Below, in pieces: positions 25,078-34,424 of a stretch of DNA of 64,000 nt. Source of the stretch: Candidatus Binatia bacterium. Lineage in GTDB: Bacteria > Desulfobacterota > Binatia > UBA12015. Below the pieces are notes generated by a model, which worked only from the letters and a program-made list of their open reading frames with translations, had not been told where the DNA came from and did no database searches. Each line of letters starts with the position of its first letter. The stretch's first letter is position 1. The stretch lies in assembly GCA_029248525.1 (NCBI GenBank), contig JAQWJE010000033.1:56054-120053 (forward strand), written 5' to 3'. The translations under genes and the position numbers were made by a program.

Positions 25078-25569
25078 TCAGGAAGCCTTGCGTCGCGCCA
25101 TGACCACCGCGCCGACCACGGCGACGAGAAGCAAAACGCTGGTTAGTTCAAAAGGGAGCATATACGCCGAGAAAAGCTGACGAGCGACAGCGGCTGTTTG
25201 CCCGAAGCCCTCGGGCATCGGCTCGGCCATATTCGAGATTCCGGGTAATGTGCTCAGGGTGGCCAGCTCGATGACGAGAAGAAGGCAAAGAATTCCTGCC
25301 GAAATCCGGAGCGGCAATTGCCCGGCGAGAGGTTCTTCAGGTTCCACGGCCAGAAGCATGATCACGAAGAGAAAGAGGACAACGATCGCACCTGCGTAGA
25401 CAATGACCTGCAAAAAGGCGACGAGAAATGCGTCAAGTGCGAGAAAGATGATCGCAACCTGAAAAAGCGTGAATACAAGGGCGAGTGCCGAGTAGACGGG
25501 GTTACGGTGCAGGACCGTTGTCAGCGCCCCTGCGATCGTCAGTACAGCGAGGATCCAGAACAAAACCAT
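25078..25569 (-). CDS. nuoJ: NADH-quinone oxidoreductase subunit J
   Basis: 163 residues with five transmembrane helices; YAGAIVVLFLFVIMLL is the NuoJ signature with its pi-bulge helix. I chose the ATG at 25569 because it overlaps the nuoH stop (TGATG) and starts directly into the first helix; a longer frame reaching 25653 would lie inside nuoH. In the usual order nuoI lies between nuoH and nuoJ; here it is missing. Confidence 0.93.
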   Translation of the reverse strand: MVLFWILAVLTIAGALTTVLHRNPVYSALALVFTLFQVAIIFLALDAFLVAFLQVIVYAGAIVVLFLFVIMLLAVEPEEPLAGQLPLRISAGILCLLLVIELATLSTLPGISNMAEPMPEGFGQTAAVARQLFSAYMLPFELTSVLLLVAVVGAVVMARRKAS

Positions 25570-26672
25570 CAGACTGTGAACCCTTGCAGCGCGAGGATGA
25601 GAATCGCCGTGATGACCACATTCGCGAGGCCGAGCGGCAGCAAACGCTTCCAACCCAAATCCATCAACTGGTCATAACGCACCCGCGGGAGGGACCAGCG
25701 CACCAAAATCTGCACCCAGCAGAAGAAAAACAGCTTCAGCAGGAAGGCAACGATCTGCATCAGGGTCACCATCAGGGATGGTACATACACCTGCCAGCCA
25801 CCAGGGAACTGGAAACCGTCCTGATAGAGATAGGGGACTTGCCAGCCTCCGAAGAAGAATGTCGTGACCAAAGCCGCGACAATGGCGATCTCCACGAAGT
25901 CCGCCATCATGAAAACCAATTGCTTGGAGCCGGAATATTCCGTGTAGAAACCGGCAACCAGTTCCGACTCGGCTTCGGGCAGGTCGAAAGGCGCCCGCTT
26001 GGATTCCGCCATCCCGGCAATGAAGAGGATCACCAGAGCCAGAGGCTGATAGAAAACACCCCAGGCCGGAATGACCCCCCACATCAGTTCGCCCTGCGCG
26101 CGAGCGATTTCCTGCATATCGAGGGTGCCGTAGGTCAGGACGACGGCGACGATCGCCAATCCCATCGAGACCTCGTAGGAGATCATCTGGGCTGTTCCGC
26201 GCACGCCGCCCAACATTGAATACCGGGAGTTGGAAGCCCAACCGCCGAGCACGACGCCGTAAACGCCCATCGAGACCATTGCGAGGATCAGCAGAATGCC
26301 GACACCTGTCTCTGCGGCTTGCAGATTAATCGTATAATCACCGAGAATCAGCACATCGCCGAACGGGACCACTGCGAATGTGAGGAAGAGCGGGATGATC
26401 CCGACGATCGGGGCCAGCCAGTGGAGGAATTTATCCGCGTCGGCCGGCACGATATCTTCCTTGTGGAAACCCTTGAGTGGGTCGGCCATGAAGGTGTTCA
26501 CAATTCCCAAATTGAAGGGCAACAAACCTCCAAAGATATTCGCTCGATTGGCGCCAACTCGATCCTGAATCAGAGCCGAACCCTTCCGCTCGACCCACAA
26601 GAGGACCAGCACCATCTGCAGCATGATGACGAAGGCGACAATTACCTTCACCAGCGTGAAAATCACTTCCAT
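25569..26672 (-). CDS. nuoH: NADH-quinone oxidoreductase subunit H
   Basis: 367 residues with eight to nine transmembrane helices. It carries the quinone-chamber signatures: RKGSALIQDRVGANRANI, the acidic loop PFDLPEAESELVAGFYTEYSG and the C-terminal RWSLPRVRYDQLMDLGWK. It joins the membrane arm to the peripheral arm. The gene lies 18 bp after nuoA; the nuoB, C, D genes usually found between nuoA and nuoH are absent from this locus. Confidence 0.96.
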   Translation of the reverse strand: MEVIFTLVKVIVAFVIMLQMVLVLLWVERKGSALIQDRVGANRANIFGGLLPFNLGIVNTFMADPLKGFHKEDIVPADADKFLHWLAPIVGIIPLFLTFAVVPFGDVLILGDYTINLQAAETGVGILLILAMVSMGVYGVVLGGWASNSRYSMLGGVRGTAQMISYEVSMGLAIVAVVLTYGTLDMQEIARAQGELMWGVIPAWGVFYQPLALVILFIAGMAESKRAPFDLPEAESELVAGFYTEYSGSKQLVFMMADFVEIAIVAALVTTFFFGGWQVPYLYQDGFQFPGGWQVYVPSLMVTLMQIVAFLLKLFFFCWVQILVRWSLPRVRYDQLMDLGWKRLLPLGLANVVITAILILALQGFTV

Positions 26673-26690
26673 AGCGATCGCGACCTCAGC

Positions 26691-27050
26691 TCATTCCCAA
26701 GCCAGCGCTCCGACGCGCCAGACGTAGGCCAAACCCACAGTAAGAATGCCGACAAACACTCCCATTTCGGCCAGACCGAACCACCCCAGATCGCGAAAAA
26801 TCACCGCCCAAGGGTACATGAAGACCACCTCTATATCGAAAACGATAAAGAGAATGGCAACGAGATAAAATTTGATCGGGAAACGCATGCCACGGAGGGT
26901 TCCCACCGGCGGGTTGCCAGCTTCGAAAACCTCGAGCTTGGTTTCACTTGGATTTTGCGGTCCGATGATCCGGCTCGCAAAAACCATAATTATGGCGACC
27001 AGCGAGCAGAGCGCCGCGCTCATCAGCAATGCAACGTACGGGTTGATCAA
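26691..27050 (-). CDS. nuoA: NADH-quinone oxidoreductase subunit A
   Basis: 119 residues with three transmembrane helices, normal for NuoA. The conserved [23 protein letters not shown] region and the loop [13 protein letters not shown] are present. The start is a TTG at 27050 with GGAGGAG just upstream. It is the first gene of the membrane-arm operon; the 148 bp upstream separate it from the divergent amgK gene and should hold both promoters. Confidence 0.95.
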   Translation of the reverse strand: MINPYVALLMSAALCSLVAIIMVFASRIIGPQNPSETKLEVFEAGNPPVGTLRGMRFPIKFYLVAILFIVFDIEVVFMYPWAVIFRDLGWFGLAEMGVFVGILTVGLAYVWRVGALAWE

Positions 27051-27198
27051 TGGCTCCTCCCGGCGTGTCGTCGTGCGGAAAAACCCCCCGATAATCCACG
27101 CCGAACGCTCCCGGTGAGGCTAGGGTTTGAACCCGGCCCTGTCAACGGTCTGCCTCCGGGGACTCGCGGCGGTCAAACCGAATACAGGTGGTCGGTAG

Positions 27199-28296
27199 GT
27201 GAATTTCGGGCGCATCCGCGCTAGCTCTGCGGCGGTGAGCAATCAAGTTCTGAAGGATCTGGCCGCAGCCTGCTGGCCGGGCGTGGAGATTTTGGCCGAA
27301 AGGCCCCTGACCGGCGACGCGGGCACGCGCAGCTACGTGCGCCTCCGCCTGCGTGGGACGCAGGCTCCCGCAACCGCCCTTGCCATGCTTTTTTCTGCCG
27401 ACGGGTCGGCCCGAGCACCCGAGGAAGGAGACGGCCCCCCGCAAAGCGAGCTCCCATTCGTCAACATGCAGCGGTTTCTCCGGGAGCACGAGGTCCCGGT
27501 GCCCGAGATCTATTGGGTCGCCGAATCGGAAGGTTGCCTTTTACTCGAGGACCTCGGCGACCTACCCCTTGCCCAAGCTGCTGAAAAAGCTGAGGATTCA
27601 GAGAGGGAAGTGCTGATGAAGCAGGCGGTCTCGCTGCTCGCCAAACTCGCGACCGCCGATTCTCGGGCAAAGTCTGCCTGCTTCGCTCTGGAACAGACTT
27701 ACGGAGCTGATGCGATTGCCCGGGAACTCCAAATTACCGCGACTCATGGCCTGGGCCATGCGCAGGGAGTGGGAATTCGGCCGGCGGGCGCCGACCCCGA
27801 GCTCGAGAGCGCTCTCGCTGCTCTCGGCAAGCGTCTGGAGAAGCAACCCCTCGGCCTGATGCACCGCGACTATCATGCCTGGAATCTCCATATCGACCCC
27901 ACAGACCAGCTGCGCGTGATCGATTTTCAGGATGCCACGCGCGGCCCCCTGCTTTACGACCTTGCAAGCCTGCTCACCGACCGGGATACCGATCGGTTCG
28001 TCAATCCCGAGCTGGAGTCCGATCTGCTCGTTTATTGGCATGAGGAAATGGGCCGCTGCGGCCAACATCCATACCCTGACGGGAACGAGCTGAGAGAAGC
28101 CTATTTTGTGGCGGTCGCCTACCGAACCCTGCGAGTCATCGGTCGTTTTGGCGTTCTGGCACTGGAGCTCGAGAAACCGGGCTATTTCGAGCGTTATGCG
28201 CCGCGTATGGCCCAGCAGACCATGCGGGCTCTCGACAATCTGGGCGAGGAAGAACTCGCCGACCTCCTTTTCCAGAGGAGCCCGATTTTCTCATGA
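27199..28296 (+). CDS. amgK: aminoglycoside-phosphotransferase-fold sugar kinase, AmgK-like
   Basis: 365 residues with a protein-kinase-like/APH fold. Landmarks are the N-terminal RPLTGDAGTRSYVRLRL, the hinge CLLLEDLGDLPL, the catalytic loop MHRDYHAWNLH and the metal-binding VIDFQDATRGPLLYDLASL. Its stop overlaps the start of a nucleotidyltransferase gene (ATGA). In this pairing the kinase is AmgK, which phosphorylates the anomeric position of N-acetylmuramate or N-acetylglucosamine in cell-wall recycling. The start used is GTG 27199; a second GTG at 27235 is possible. It is divergent from nuoA. Confidence 0.85.
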   Translation: MNFGRIRASSAAVSNQVLKDLAAACWPGVEILAERPLTGDAGTRSYVRLRLRGTQAPATALAMLFSADGSARAPEEGDGPPQSELPFVNMQRFLREHEVPVPEIYWVAESEGCLLLEDLGDLPLAQAAEKAEDSEREVLMKQAVSLLAKLATADSRAKSACFALEQTYGADAIARELQITATHGLGHAQGVGIRPAGADPELESALAALGKRLEKQPLGLMHRDYHAWNLHIDPTDQLRVIDFQDATRGPLLYDLASLLTDRDTDRFVNPELESDLLVYWHEEMGRCGQHPYPDGNELREAYFVAVAYRTLRVIGRFGVLALELEKPGYFERYAPRMAQQTMRALDNLGEEELADLLFQRSPIFS

Positions 28297-29063
28297 GCCA
28301 TCCGCCCGCGCGTGCAATCATTCTCGCGGCCGGTCGGGGTTCCCGACTCCGGCCATTGACCGACACCGTGCCCAAGCCGCTGGTGCCGGCGGGCGGCAAG
28401 CCTCTGATCGAGCACGGATTGGCTCTCCTCAAAGCCCACGGAATTACCGACGTCGTCATCAATGTTCATCATTTGCGCGAGAAAATCATTGCGGAATTAG
28501 GTGACGGGGCGCGGCTGGGCATGCATCTGCAATACTCCGTCGAGGAGAAATTGCTCGATAGCGGAGGTGGCATCCGCCAGGCCGCACAGTTCATGGACCG
28601 CAACCAGACGGAGGCAGACAAGGATACGCCGCTGTTGGTCCTGAACGCGGACGTCGTCACCGATGTGTCCCTGACCCGGCTTCTGGCCGAACACCACCGA
28701 AGCGAGGCCAGTATTTCTCTCGTGTTACGAAACGACCCGAAAGCGGAGGCGTACGGACTCTTCGGAACCGACAAGGAAGGTCGGATCCGCCGCTTTCTCG
28801 GCAAGGGAGCCCCTGCAGCCGGCCTGGACGAATATATGTTCGCCTCGGTGCAGGTCCTCAAACCGGCGATCCTGCGAGAAATGCCTCCCGAGGGGGCCTT
28901 CAGCACCATGCGTGGCCTCTATCCCCAACTTTTCGCTGCCGGAGTTCCGTTTCAGGGATTTATCCACCACGGGCGTTGGTATACCTCGGATACCGCAGAA
29001 GACCTGCGGGCTCTCGAAGAGGGGCTAGGCCGCGAAGGCCCGATGATTTTCGATCCCACCTGA
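28293..29063 (+). CDS. murU: sugar-1-phosphate nucleotidyltransferase, MurU-like
   Basis: 256 residues. The signature ARAIILAAGRGSRLRPLTDTVPKPLVPAGGKPLIEH is the nucleotide-binding loop of sugar-phosphate nucleotidyltransferases, and LVLNADVV holds the metal-binding Asp. Coupled by a four-base overlap to the AmgK-like kinase, it most likely is MurU, converting MurNAc-alpha-1-phosphate to UDP-MurNAc. This allows recycled muramic acid to bypass de novo MurA/MurB synthesis, the fosfomycin-sensitive step. A generic mannose/glucose-1-phosphate specificity cannot be excluded from sequence alone. Confidence 0.85.
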   Translation: MSHPPARAIILAAGRGSRLRPLTDTVPKPLVPAGGKPLIEHGLALLKAHGITDVVINVHHLREKIIAELGDGARLGMHLQYSVEEKLLDSGGGIRQAAQFMDRNQTEADKDTPLLVLNADVVTDVSLTRLLAEHHRSEASISLVLRNDPKAEAYGLFGTDKEGRIRRFLGKGAPAAGLDEYMFASVQVLKPAILREMPPEGAFSTMRGLYPQLFAAGVPFQGFIHHGRWYTSDTAEDLRALEEGLGREGPMIFDPT

Positions 29064-29137
29064 GCCCAACGAGGCTATTGCCCGGCTGAAGACTTTCGGG
29101 AAACCTGCCGAAGGTCCCTCGAGCGGGGCCCCTCGCC

Positions 29138-30436
29138 ATGGGAATCACCTTCATCCAGAAAAGTACGCCGGAAAACCTGCCCGAGGACCCTCAAATCGCT
29201 CTCGTGCTCGCCGGGGGAGCGGTTACCGGAGGCGCCTTCAAATTGGGGGGACTGGTCGCGCTGGATGACCTTTTGAGCCGACGCAAGATTATCGACTTCG
29301 ATATCTACGTCGGCCTCTCCGGAGGTGCATTGCTCGCCGCACCTTTGGCGGCAGGGATACCCCCGGCACAATTAATGGCAGCACTCGGCGGCGAGGGAGA
29401 GCTGGCCGAGTTCCGGTTGCGCGATTTCTATCGGCCCAATCTGGCCGAGATGTTGACCAAGCCGGTAGAATTCGTGACCGACTTCTTCAGCTATCTGCCG
29501 GGTGCATTTGCCGAAGTCCTGCTTCGCAGCCCGACGACATACCGCCGCTTGCAGGAACCCCTGCGAGCCTGCACAAGCGCCCCCAGTCGTGATGCTCTCG
29601 AGCGGCTGGCCTCCGAGGTCGTGCGTGGCTTGCAGACCAATCGAAGTTTCCCCTTCCCGCTCGACTACCTGCCTGCCGGAGCGTTCGACAACGCGGGGAT
29701 CGAGCGCTTTGTGCGTCGCGGCTTCGCCGCTCGCGGCATCAGCAATAACTTCGAGACCCTCAGGCGCGAGCGCGGCAAGAGGCTCTACGTTGCCGCGGTA
29801 AATCTCGACTCGGCCCAACGAGTCGTCTTCGGGCCCGAAGAAGAGGAGCGTCTATCGATCTCCGAGGCGATTCAAGCGTCCACCGCCATGCCGGGCTTCT
29901 ATAAACCGGCTCGACTGCGCGGGGTCGACTATGTTGACGGTGGCGTTCGCCGCACAGCCAACATCGATGTCGCGATCGAAAACGGAGCGAATCTGATTCT
30001 TGCGTATAATCCGTTTCGCCCCTTCAACAATCGTCCGCAAATGCGCGGAGGACGAATCGCCGACGGAAGCACTCTGAGCGATCGAGGCTTGTTCGTCGTG
30101 ATGAATCAGGTCTTCCGAGCGCTCCTCCACTCGCGACTCCATCTCGGGCTCCAGCAGTACCGGGAGGACCCGGAGTTTCGCGGAGATATCCTGCTCATCG
30201 AACCGGGCGATAGCGACGAGACGTTTTTTCGGATGTTCCCCCTCGACTTCAGCGCGCGTCGCCGGGCCGCGGAACATGGCTATTCTTCCGTGGCGCGTTC
30301 GATCGAGGCGCACCGCGACTCCCTGACGAAAATCCTCAAACCCTATAGGGTCGAGCTGCATACAACCCCGACTGGCGAAGGTTTCTCCCGCATTCTGGGA
30401 GAGGAAGCTTTTGGCGCCACGGCGTCGGAATGGTGA
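29138..30436 (+). CDS. patatin-like phospholipase
   Basis: 432 residues. It has the oxyanion loop VLAGGAVTGGAFKLGG (residues 23-38), the nucleophile elbow GLSGG with Ser61 and the catalytic Asp in DYVDGGVRR: a complete Ser-Asp dyad. Residues 90-150 form a helical insertion. The C-terminal part (FRMFPLDFSARRRAAEHGY) resembles other bacterial patatin proteins with a membrane-facing region. There is no signal peptide, so it probably acts on inner-leaflet phospholipids. It is co-directional with amgK-murU (74 bp gap), a possible but unproven operon. Confidence 0.9.
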   Translation: MGITFIQKSTPENLPEDPQIALVLAGGAVTGGAFKLGGLVALDDLLSRRKIIDFDIYVGLSGGALLAAPLAAGIPPAQLMAALGGEGELAEFRLRDFYRPNLAEMLTKPVEFVTDFFSYLPGAFAEVLLRSPTTYRRLQEPLRACTSAPSRDALERLASEVVRGLQTNRSFPFPLDYLPAGAFDNAGIERFVRRGFAARGISNNFETLRRERGKRLYVAAVNLDSAQRVVFGPEEEERLSISEAIQASTAMPGFYKPARLRGVDYVDGGVRRTANIDVAIENGANLILAYNPFRPFNNRPQMRGGRIADGSTLSDRGLFVVMNQVFRALLHSRLHLGLQQYREDPEFRGDILLIEPGDSDETFFRMFPLDFSARRRAAEHGYSSVARSIEAHRDSLTKILKPYRVELHTTPTGEGFSRILGEEAFGATASEW

Positions 30437-30525
30437 TTCCCGGGGGCTACGGGCGTGAAAACTAAGAAATTGCCGCAATTCGGCACCTATGGTAATTCTA
30501 ATCGCGAGTCACCGGAGCCAAAGCC

Positions 30526-31266
30526 TTGGATCTGAAAATACAGAACGAGATTGCCGAAACCCAGACCCCCGAAGAAATCCTTCGGGGGGTGGCGGATACC
30601 TACGCTCCCGATGCGGTTTTGACGATGTCTTTCCAGCATGAGGGCGTCGTGATCGCCCATATGCTCAGAGAAATCGCACCCGAGACGCCGGTATTGTTCA
30701 TCGACACCGGATATCATTTTGCGGAAACTTTGGCCTACCGCGACGAATTGGTCGACAAGTTCGGCCTCGAAATTCGAAATCTGACCTCAGCCATGCCGAG
30801 GGGCGAATTCCTCGCGACTCACGGCGACACATTGTACGAGACCGACCCGGACCTTTGCTGCAAGATCAACAAGGTCGATCCGATGCAGCTGGCTCTCAAT
30901 GGCGTGTCGGCCTGGATCAACGGTCGTCGTCGAGATCAAGCCACAACACGAGCGGGCATGTCCATTCTCGAACGACTCGGCGGCGGGATTGTGAAGATCA
31001 ATCCGCTGGCGAATTGGAAAGCCAAAGACACCTGGGAATACATGCAGAAGCATGAGATCCCGACGCATGCCCTTTTCGATCAAGGCTATGCCAGTATCGG
31101 CTGCGCGCCTTGCACGCGCCCCGTCCTCGCCGGCGAGGATGAACGAGCCGGCCGCTGGGCCGGGCGCGGCAAAACCGAATGCGGTTTGCACACCATCGGA
31201 ATGGCGGAAGAAGAAACCGAAACTGCGGCTGCACCCGTCACTGAAGACAAGGCGACGCCTTCCTGA
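30526..31266 (+). CDS. cysH: phosphoadenylyl/adenylyl-sulfate reductase (APS reductase type)
   Basis: 246 residues from a TTG start preceded by GGAG. It reduces activated sulfate to sulfite with thioredoxin as electron donor. The nucleotide-binding SFQHEGVVIAHML, VLFIDTGYHF and RRRDQATTRAG are present. The Cys111-Cys112 pair, the CAPC pair (193/196) and the catalytic Cys219 in KTECGLH show the [4Fe-4S] form, which generally uses APS rather than PAPS. No other sulfate-assimilation genes are in the window. It is convergent with an enoyl-CoA hydratase gene. Confidence 0.93.
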   Translation: MDLKIQNEIAETQTPEEILRGVADTYAPDAVLTMSFQHEGVVIAHMLREIAPETPVLFIDTGYHFAETLAYRDELVDKFGLEIRNLTSAMPRGEFLATHGDTLYETDPDLCCKINKVDPMQLALNGVSAWINGRRRDQATTRAGMSILERLGGGIVKINPLANWKAKDTWEYMQKHEIPTHALFDQGYASIGCAPCTRPVLAGEDERAGRWAGRGKTECGLHTIGMAEEETETAAAPVTEDKATPS

Positions 31267-31338
31267 GCTTCCGCTCCGGCGAGACGGATCTCGCCAGGAC
31301 CAGCACGCCGTAAGGATCGGCTCGGCGACACCGAAATC

Positions 31339-32127
31339 TCAAGACCTGCCTGAGAGGACCCGACGGAGGTAGGCCTCTGCCTTCTCGCGGCCTTCCGGAT
31401 CCCGCAGCCCTGCCACCAAAAGATCCGCGTCGAGAAGCGATCCGGGCAGCCCGACCATCCCCGCGGTAATCGCCCTTGTTTGCCGCTTTGTGGACAGCAA
31501 TGCGTATTGCGCCTTGTCGAGCAGTTCATCCGCCAGCTCCGAAACGGAGGCTTCGAGTTCACTGTCCGGGACAACCCGGTTCAGAAAACCGATATCCTTT
31601 GCCTCACTCGCGGTAAATTTACGGCACGTGAGGACCAACTCGCGAGTCATCACGGGACCGATATCCCGCACCAAACGGGGCATCCCACCCCAAGCCAGGG
31701 GGATTCCCAAATCGACTTCCGGGATGCGAAAGGAGGCCGTCGATGCGGCCACACGAAGGTCACATGCACTCGCGAGAACCACCCCACCCCCAATACAATG
31801 ACCGTGAATGCTCGCGATGGTAACCGCACGGATCCCTTCAATTGCATCGGCCATCTCGCGACCGAGATCAGCCATCGCCCGCGGACCCGGCGCTCCCGGC
31901 GCCGCGTCGGATCCCACCAGCTGAACGTCGGCGCCCGCGCAGAAAGCCCTGCCGCGACCTGCCACAACAACCACTTTGAGCTGCGGTTGTTCATCAAGCC
32001 AGGCGGATGCCGCGATCAGGGATCGCAGTGTCGTCTCGCGCAGCGGATTCAAGTTTCCGGGTTCGTTCAGGAAAATGGTCGCTCGCGCGCCGTCGACGAC
32101 GACTTCCAGATTTTCAAAGTTCCGCAT
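31339..32127 (-). CDS. enoyl-CoA hydratase/isomerase family protein
   Basis: 262 residues of the crotonase fold. The CoA/oxyanion-hole segments are VVVAGRGRAFCAGADVQL and SIHGHCIGGGVVLASACDLRVA. The region following has RIPEVDLGIPLAWGGMPRLVR, so the Glu of the EVxLG position is present while the second catalytic Glu of classical hydratases is not obvious (Ala/Trp instead). It may thus be an isomerase or another crotonase-fold enzyme. It is cytoplasmic, in lipid or aromatic acyl-CoA breakdown. The ATG at 32127 gives a normal-length protein. Confidence 0.88.
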   Translation of the reverse strand: MRNFENLEVVVDGARATIFLNEPGNLNPLRETTLRSLIAASAWLDEQPQLKVVVVAGRGRAFCAGADVQLVGSDAAPGAPGPRAMADLGREMADAIEGIRAVTIASIHGHCIGGGVVLASACDLRVAASTASFRIPEVDLGIPLAWGGMPRLVRDIGPVMTRELVLTCRKFTASEAKDIGFLNRVVPDSELEASVSELADELLDKAQYALLSTKRQTRAITAGMVGLPGSLLDADLLVAGLRDPEGREKAEAYLRRVLSGRS

Positions 32128-32172
32128 GCCCGACTTGTAACAGATCGATCAGCGATCCCGGCATCCACACCG

Positions 32173-33584
32173 TCAGGAATCACAAGCGTCAGCAGGCCAG
32201 AAACCGGCGAAAGGACCCGCGGCAAGACCGGCTGCATTAAAGAGGTTCGCCCAACGAGGATTTACCTTCCATGCATAATTGACATACGCGGGTTTGGAGA
32301 TCTCCGGATGAGAGACGACCAGAACATCACCGTCGACCATCGCATTCGCCCACACCCGACTTTCGGTGTCGGCCCCGACCTGGACACCCCGAACATCGGC
32401 GGCAGGCGAACCTCCGCGAAGAAGTCCTCCGGGCTTGAGGCCCTCCCCGGTCGAACCCTTGAAATGAATGCGGAGAACATCGCCTGTGCGCTCCGGGCAA
32501 TCAAACACCGGCCCCGAGTAGGCAAAATCTTCCCCGTATACATCGTGACGCACCAAATCGACCAAGCGCTGCGCATAAACCTCACGGTCCGAAGGATGCG
32601 TGCCGCCAGGCAGATCTTTCGTCAGGGCCAGCCCCAACAAGGGGAGTTCCCGGGCCGCTGACAAATACGCGTCGTACATCAAACCCGCGGCGCGGGCTTC
32701 CGGCGGACGCGATCGCGGATACCCACGGACCAGTTCGTCCGAGGCGACACACTTTCCGTTGGGCAGCATCACGGCCGCAAAAAACAAGTCCTGATTCTCG
32801 AAGTCGATACGCCACGATTCGACAAGGTCCCGGAAGCGTTGCGCATACTGCGTGGAGCCTGACCCCTGATGGTCGGACTCCCCTTGCCACCAAAAGACAC
32901 CCCGCGCGGCATAGGGCAGACAAGGCAAAATCCAGGCCTGATAATAGTCACCGATATCCTCCGGGAATTCCCCCGGGATACCGGTTCCGCTGCCGGCCCA
33001 GCGGCGAATCGCCGATCCCGGCACTGCGAGATTCACGATGCCAACCGGGACAGGCGCTCCTTCTTGTCGGGCGAGCGATTCCGCCAGACCTGTCGCAAGC
33101 CAGCCCGCCGTGTCGCCCGGCAGCGACTGCCAGCCCGCTCCATCTCGCTCATAACCATTGGCAAAGGCTCGAACCCGGGAACCAGCGACCGGGCCTGCGG
33201 GATCCGCGAATTCTTCATTCCAGGAGACGTCCGCCACGAATCGACCCGGGGCAAAGTTCGACTGTCCAGCGGCGGCAAATCGACCCGCCACCTCTCGCCA
33301 TCCACGCGCGTGAAAGCGCTCGCCACGATACGTCCCGAAAGAGGATCACGAAGCTCCAGGCCCACCCGGCTGTCCGCTACGCCTTCCCCCCAAATCGGCA
33401 GGATCTGATCTCGTTGCAAAACCATATGATCGGATAAAATCGGCATCGAGAGGCGCCCCTGATCGCTCGATGCCAACCGAAGGTCCGCGGCCATCGCCGC
33501 GCTCGCCAAAGCGAGCAGGCAAAGAATCGTCAAGGAAGAAAACAACGTCCGGGCACAGCGCAGAAGTGGAGTCTTTTGTGTCAT
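32173..33584 (-). pseudogene. sialate O-acetylesterase-like gene interrupted by a frameshift
   Basis: Two overlapping frames encode parts of one exported esterase. The first (from 33584) has a signal peptide (residues 1-33) and the N-terminal beta domain with SDHMVLQRDQILPIWGEG, then loses sense after DGERWRVDLPPL. The second (to 32173) starts sense at about 33290 with AAGQSNF, the GQSN nucleophile block of the SASA/sialate O-acetylesterase domain, and continues through GVFWWQGESDHQG and DLPGGTHPSD (catalytic Asp-His). The switch falls within about 33285-33350, where the domain-linking residues also seem short. Either the gene is inactivated or the assembly has an indel. Intact, it would remove O-acetyl groups from sugars in the periplasm. 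Confidence 0.75.
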
Positions 33585-33758
33585 CGAAGCAACCTCCGGC
33601 CCGCGCCCGAATCGGCATAGATTCTGGCGTCAGGCCTGGCACTACGACGGCCGGGAGACCTCGGAATTCAACCCCTCCGACCTTGCTGAGCAGTTGCCAT
33701 GTCGGGTGCCCGCGCAGAAAGAGCGCGCTACTACCGCATGACCAATGGCGAAGCCGCG

Positions 33759-34355
33759 TCAGCTATCCTTCAGCAACTGCAGGATAAGATCGCGAACCGC
33801 GACCTCTGCCTCCGGAAAACTGAGGGACTGTGCCTCGCGAAAGCGATCCCACGTCTCCGGGGCGGCCAGCAACTCCACTCCGGCGACCACATGCGGAGCC
33901 GCGGCAAGCAGTTCGGGGATTGCCTGCCGCAAATCCTTGCGGAGTTCCAGATTGTTCTCTGCCTCGAAAGTTCTCAGGACCGAGGATCGCCACAAATTCG
34001 ATGTATTGGCGCGACGAAAGGGTGCCAGGTCCTCGAACAAACGCGAGCGCCGAGCCACCAGTTCCCGGACACGCTCCTGCACCGGAAGTCCCTCCCATGC
34101 CGGCATTCGACCCTTGCGGGCTTCCTCGCGAACCTGAGTCGCCAGCGCCGCAAACAAACTCTCCAGATCGTCAAAGTGGCGAAAAACCGTCCGACGCCCA
34201 ACGCCGGCGCGCTCGGCCACCTGATCCGCCGTCGGTCGGCAATAGCCTTCGCGCACGAGTGCGAATAGAGCTTCGACCACGCGTTCGCGGTTACGGACGC
34301 GTCGTTGCGTGCGGCCGTCACTTGACGTGGATTTCGTTTCGATGGGCAGAGGCAT
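33759..34355 (-). CDS. TetR family transcriptional regulator
   Basis: About 198 residues from the ATG at 34355 (a TTG at 34400 would give 213). The HTH is clear: RVVEALFALVREGYCRPTAD, then QVAERAGVGRRTVFRHFDD at about residues 40-65. The C-terminal domain is helical and variable. It follows the alpha/beta hydrolase gene on the same strand by 69 bp and may regulate the hslO-small gene-hydrolase group. The ligand is unknown. Confidence 0.88.
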   Translation of the reverse strand: MPLPIETKSTSSDGRTQRRVRNRERVVEALFALVREGYCRPTADQVAERAGVGRRTVFRHFDDLESLFAALATQVREEARKGRMPAWEGLPVQERVRELVARRSRLFEDLAPFRRANTSNLWRSSVLRTFEAENNLELRKDLRQAIPELLAAAPHVVAGVELLAAPETWDRFREAQSLSFPEAEVAVRDLILQLLKDS

Positions 34356-34424
34356 CGGAGGGTGGGCCTGAAGTTTCCTGTCGAGCGAGGAAGAAGTCAA
34401 ATAGGCGCAGCGACAGCTCGGAAC

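Noticed and set aside
22625..25180. 851-codon open frame on the plus strand
   Set aside because: It lies antisense to nuoL, nuoK and part of nuoM, which have clear family sequence. Its translation is rich in Arg/His/Glu/Gln without any domain, as expected from the opposite strand of GC-rich membrane-protein genes.
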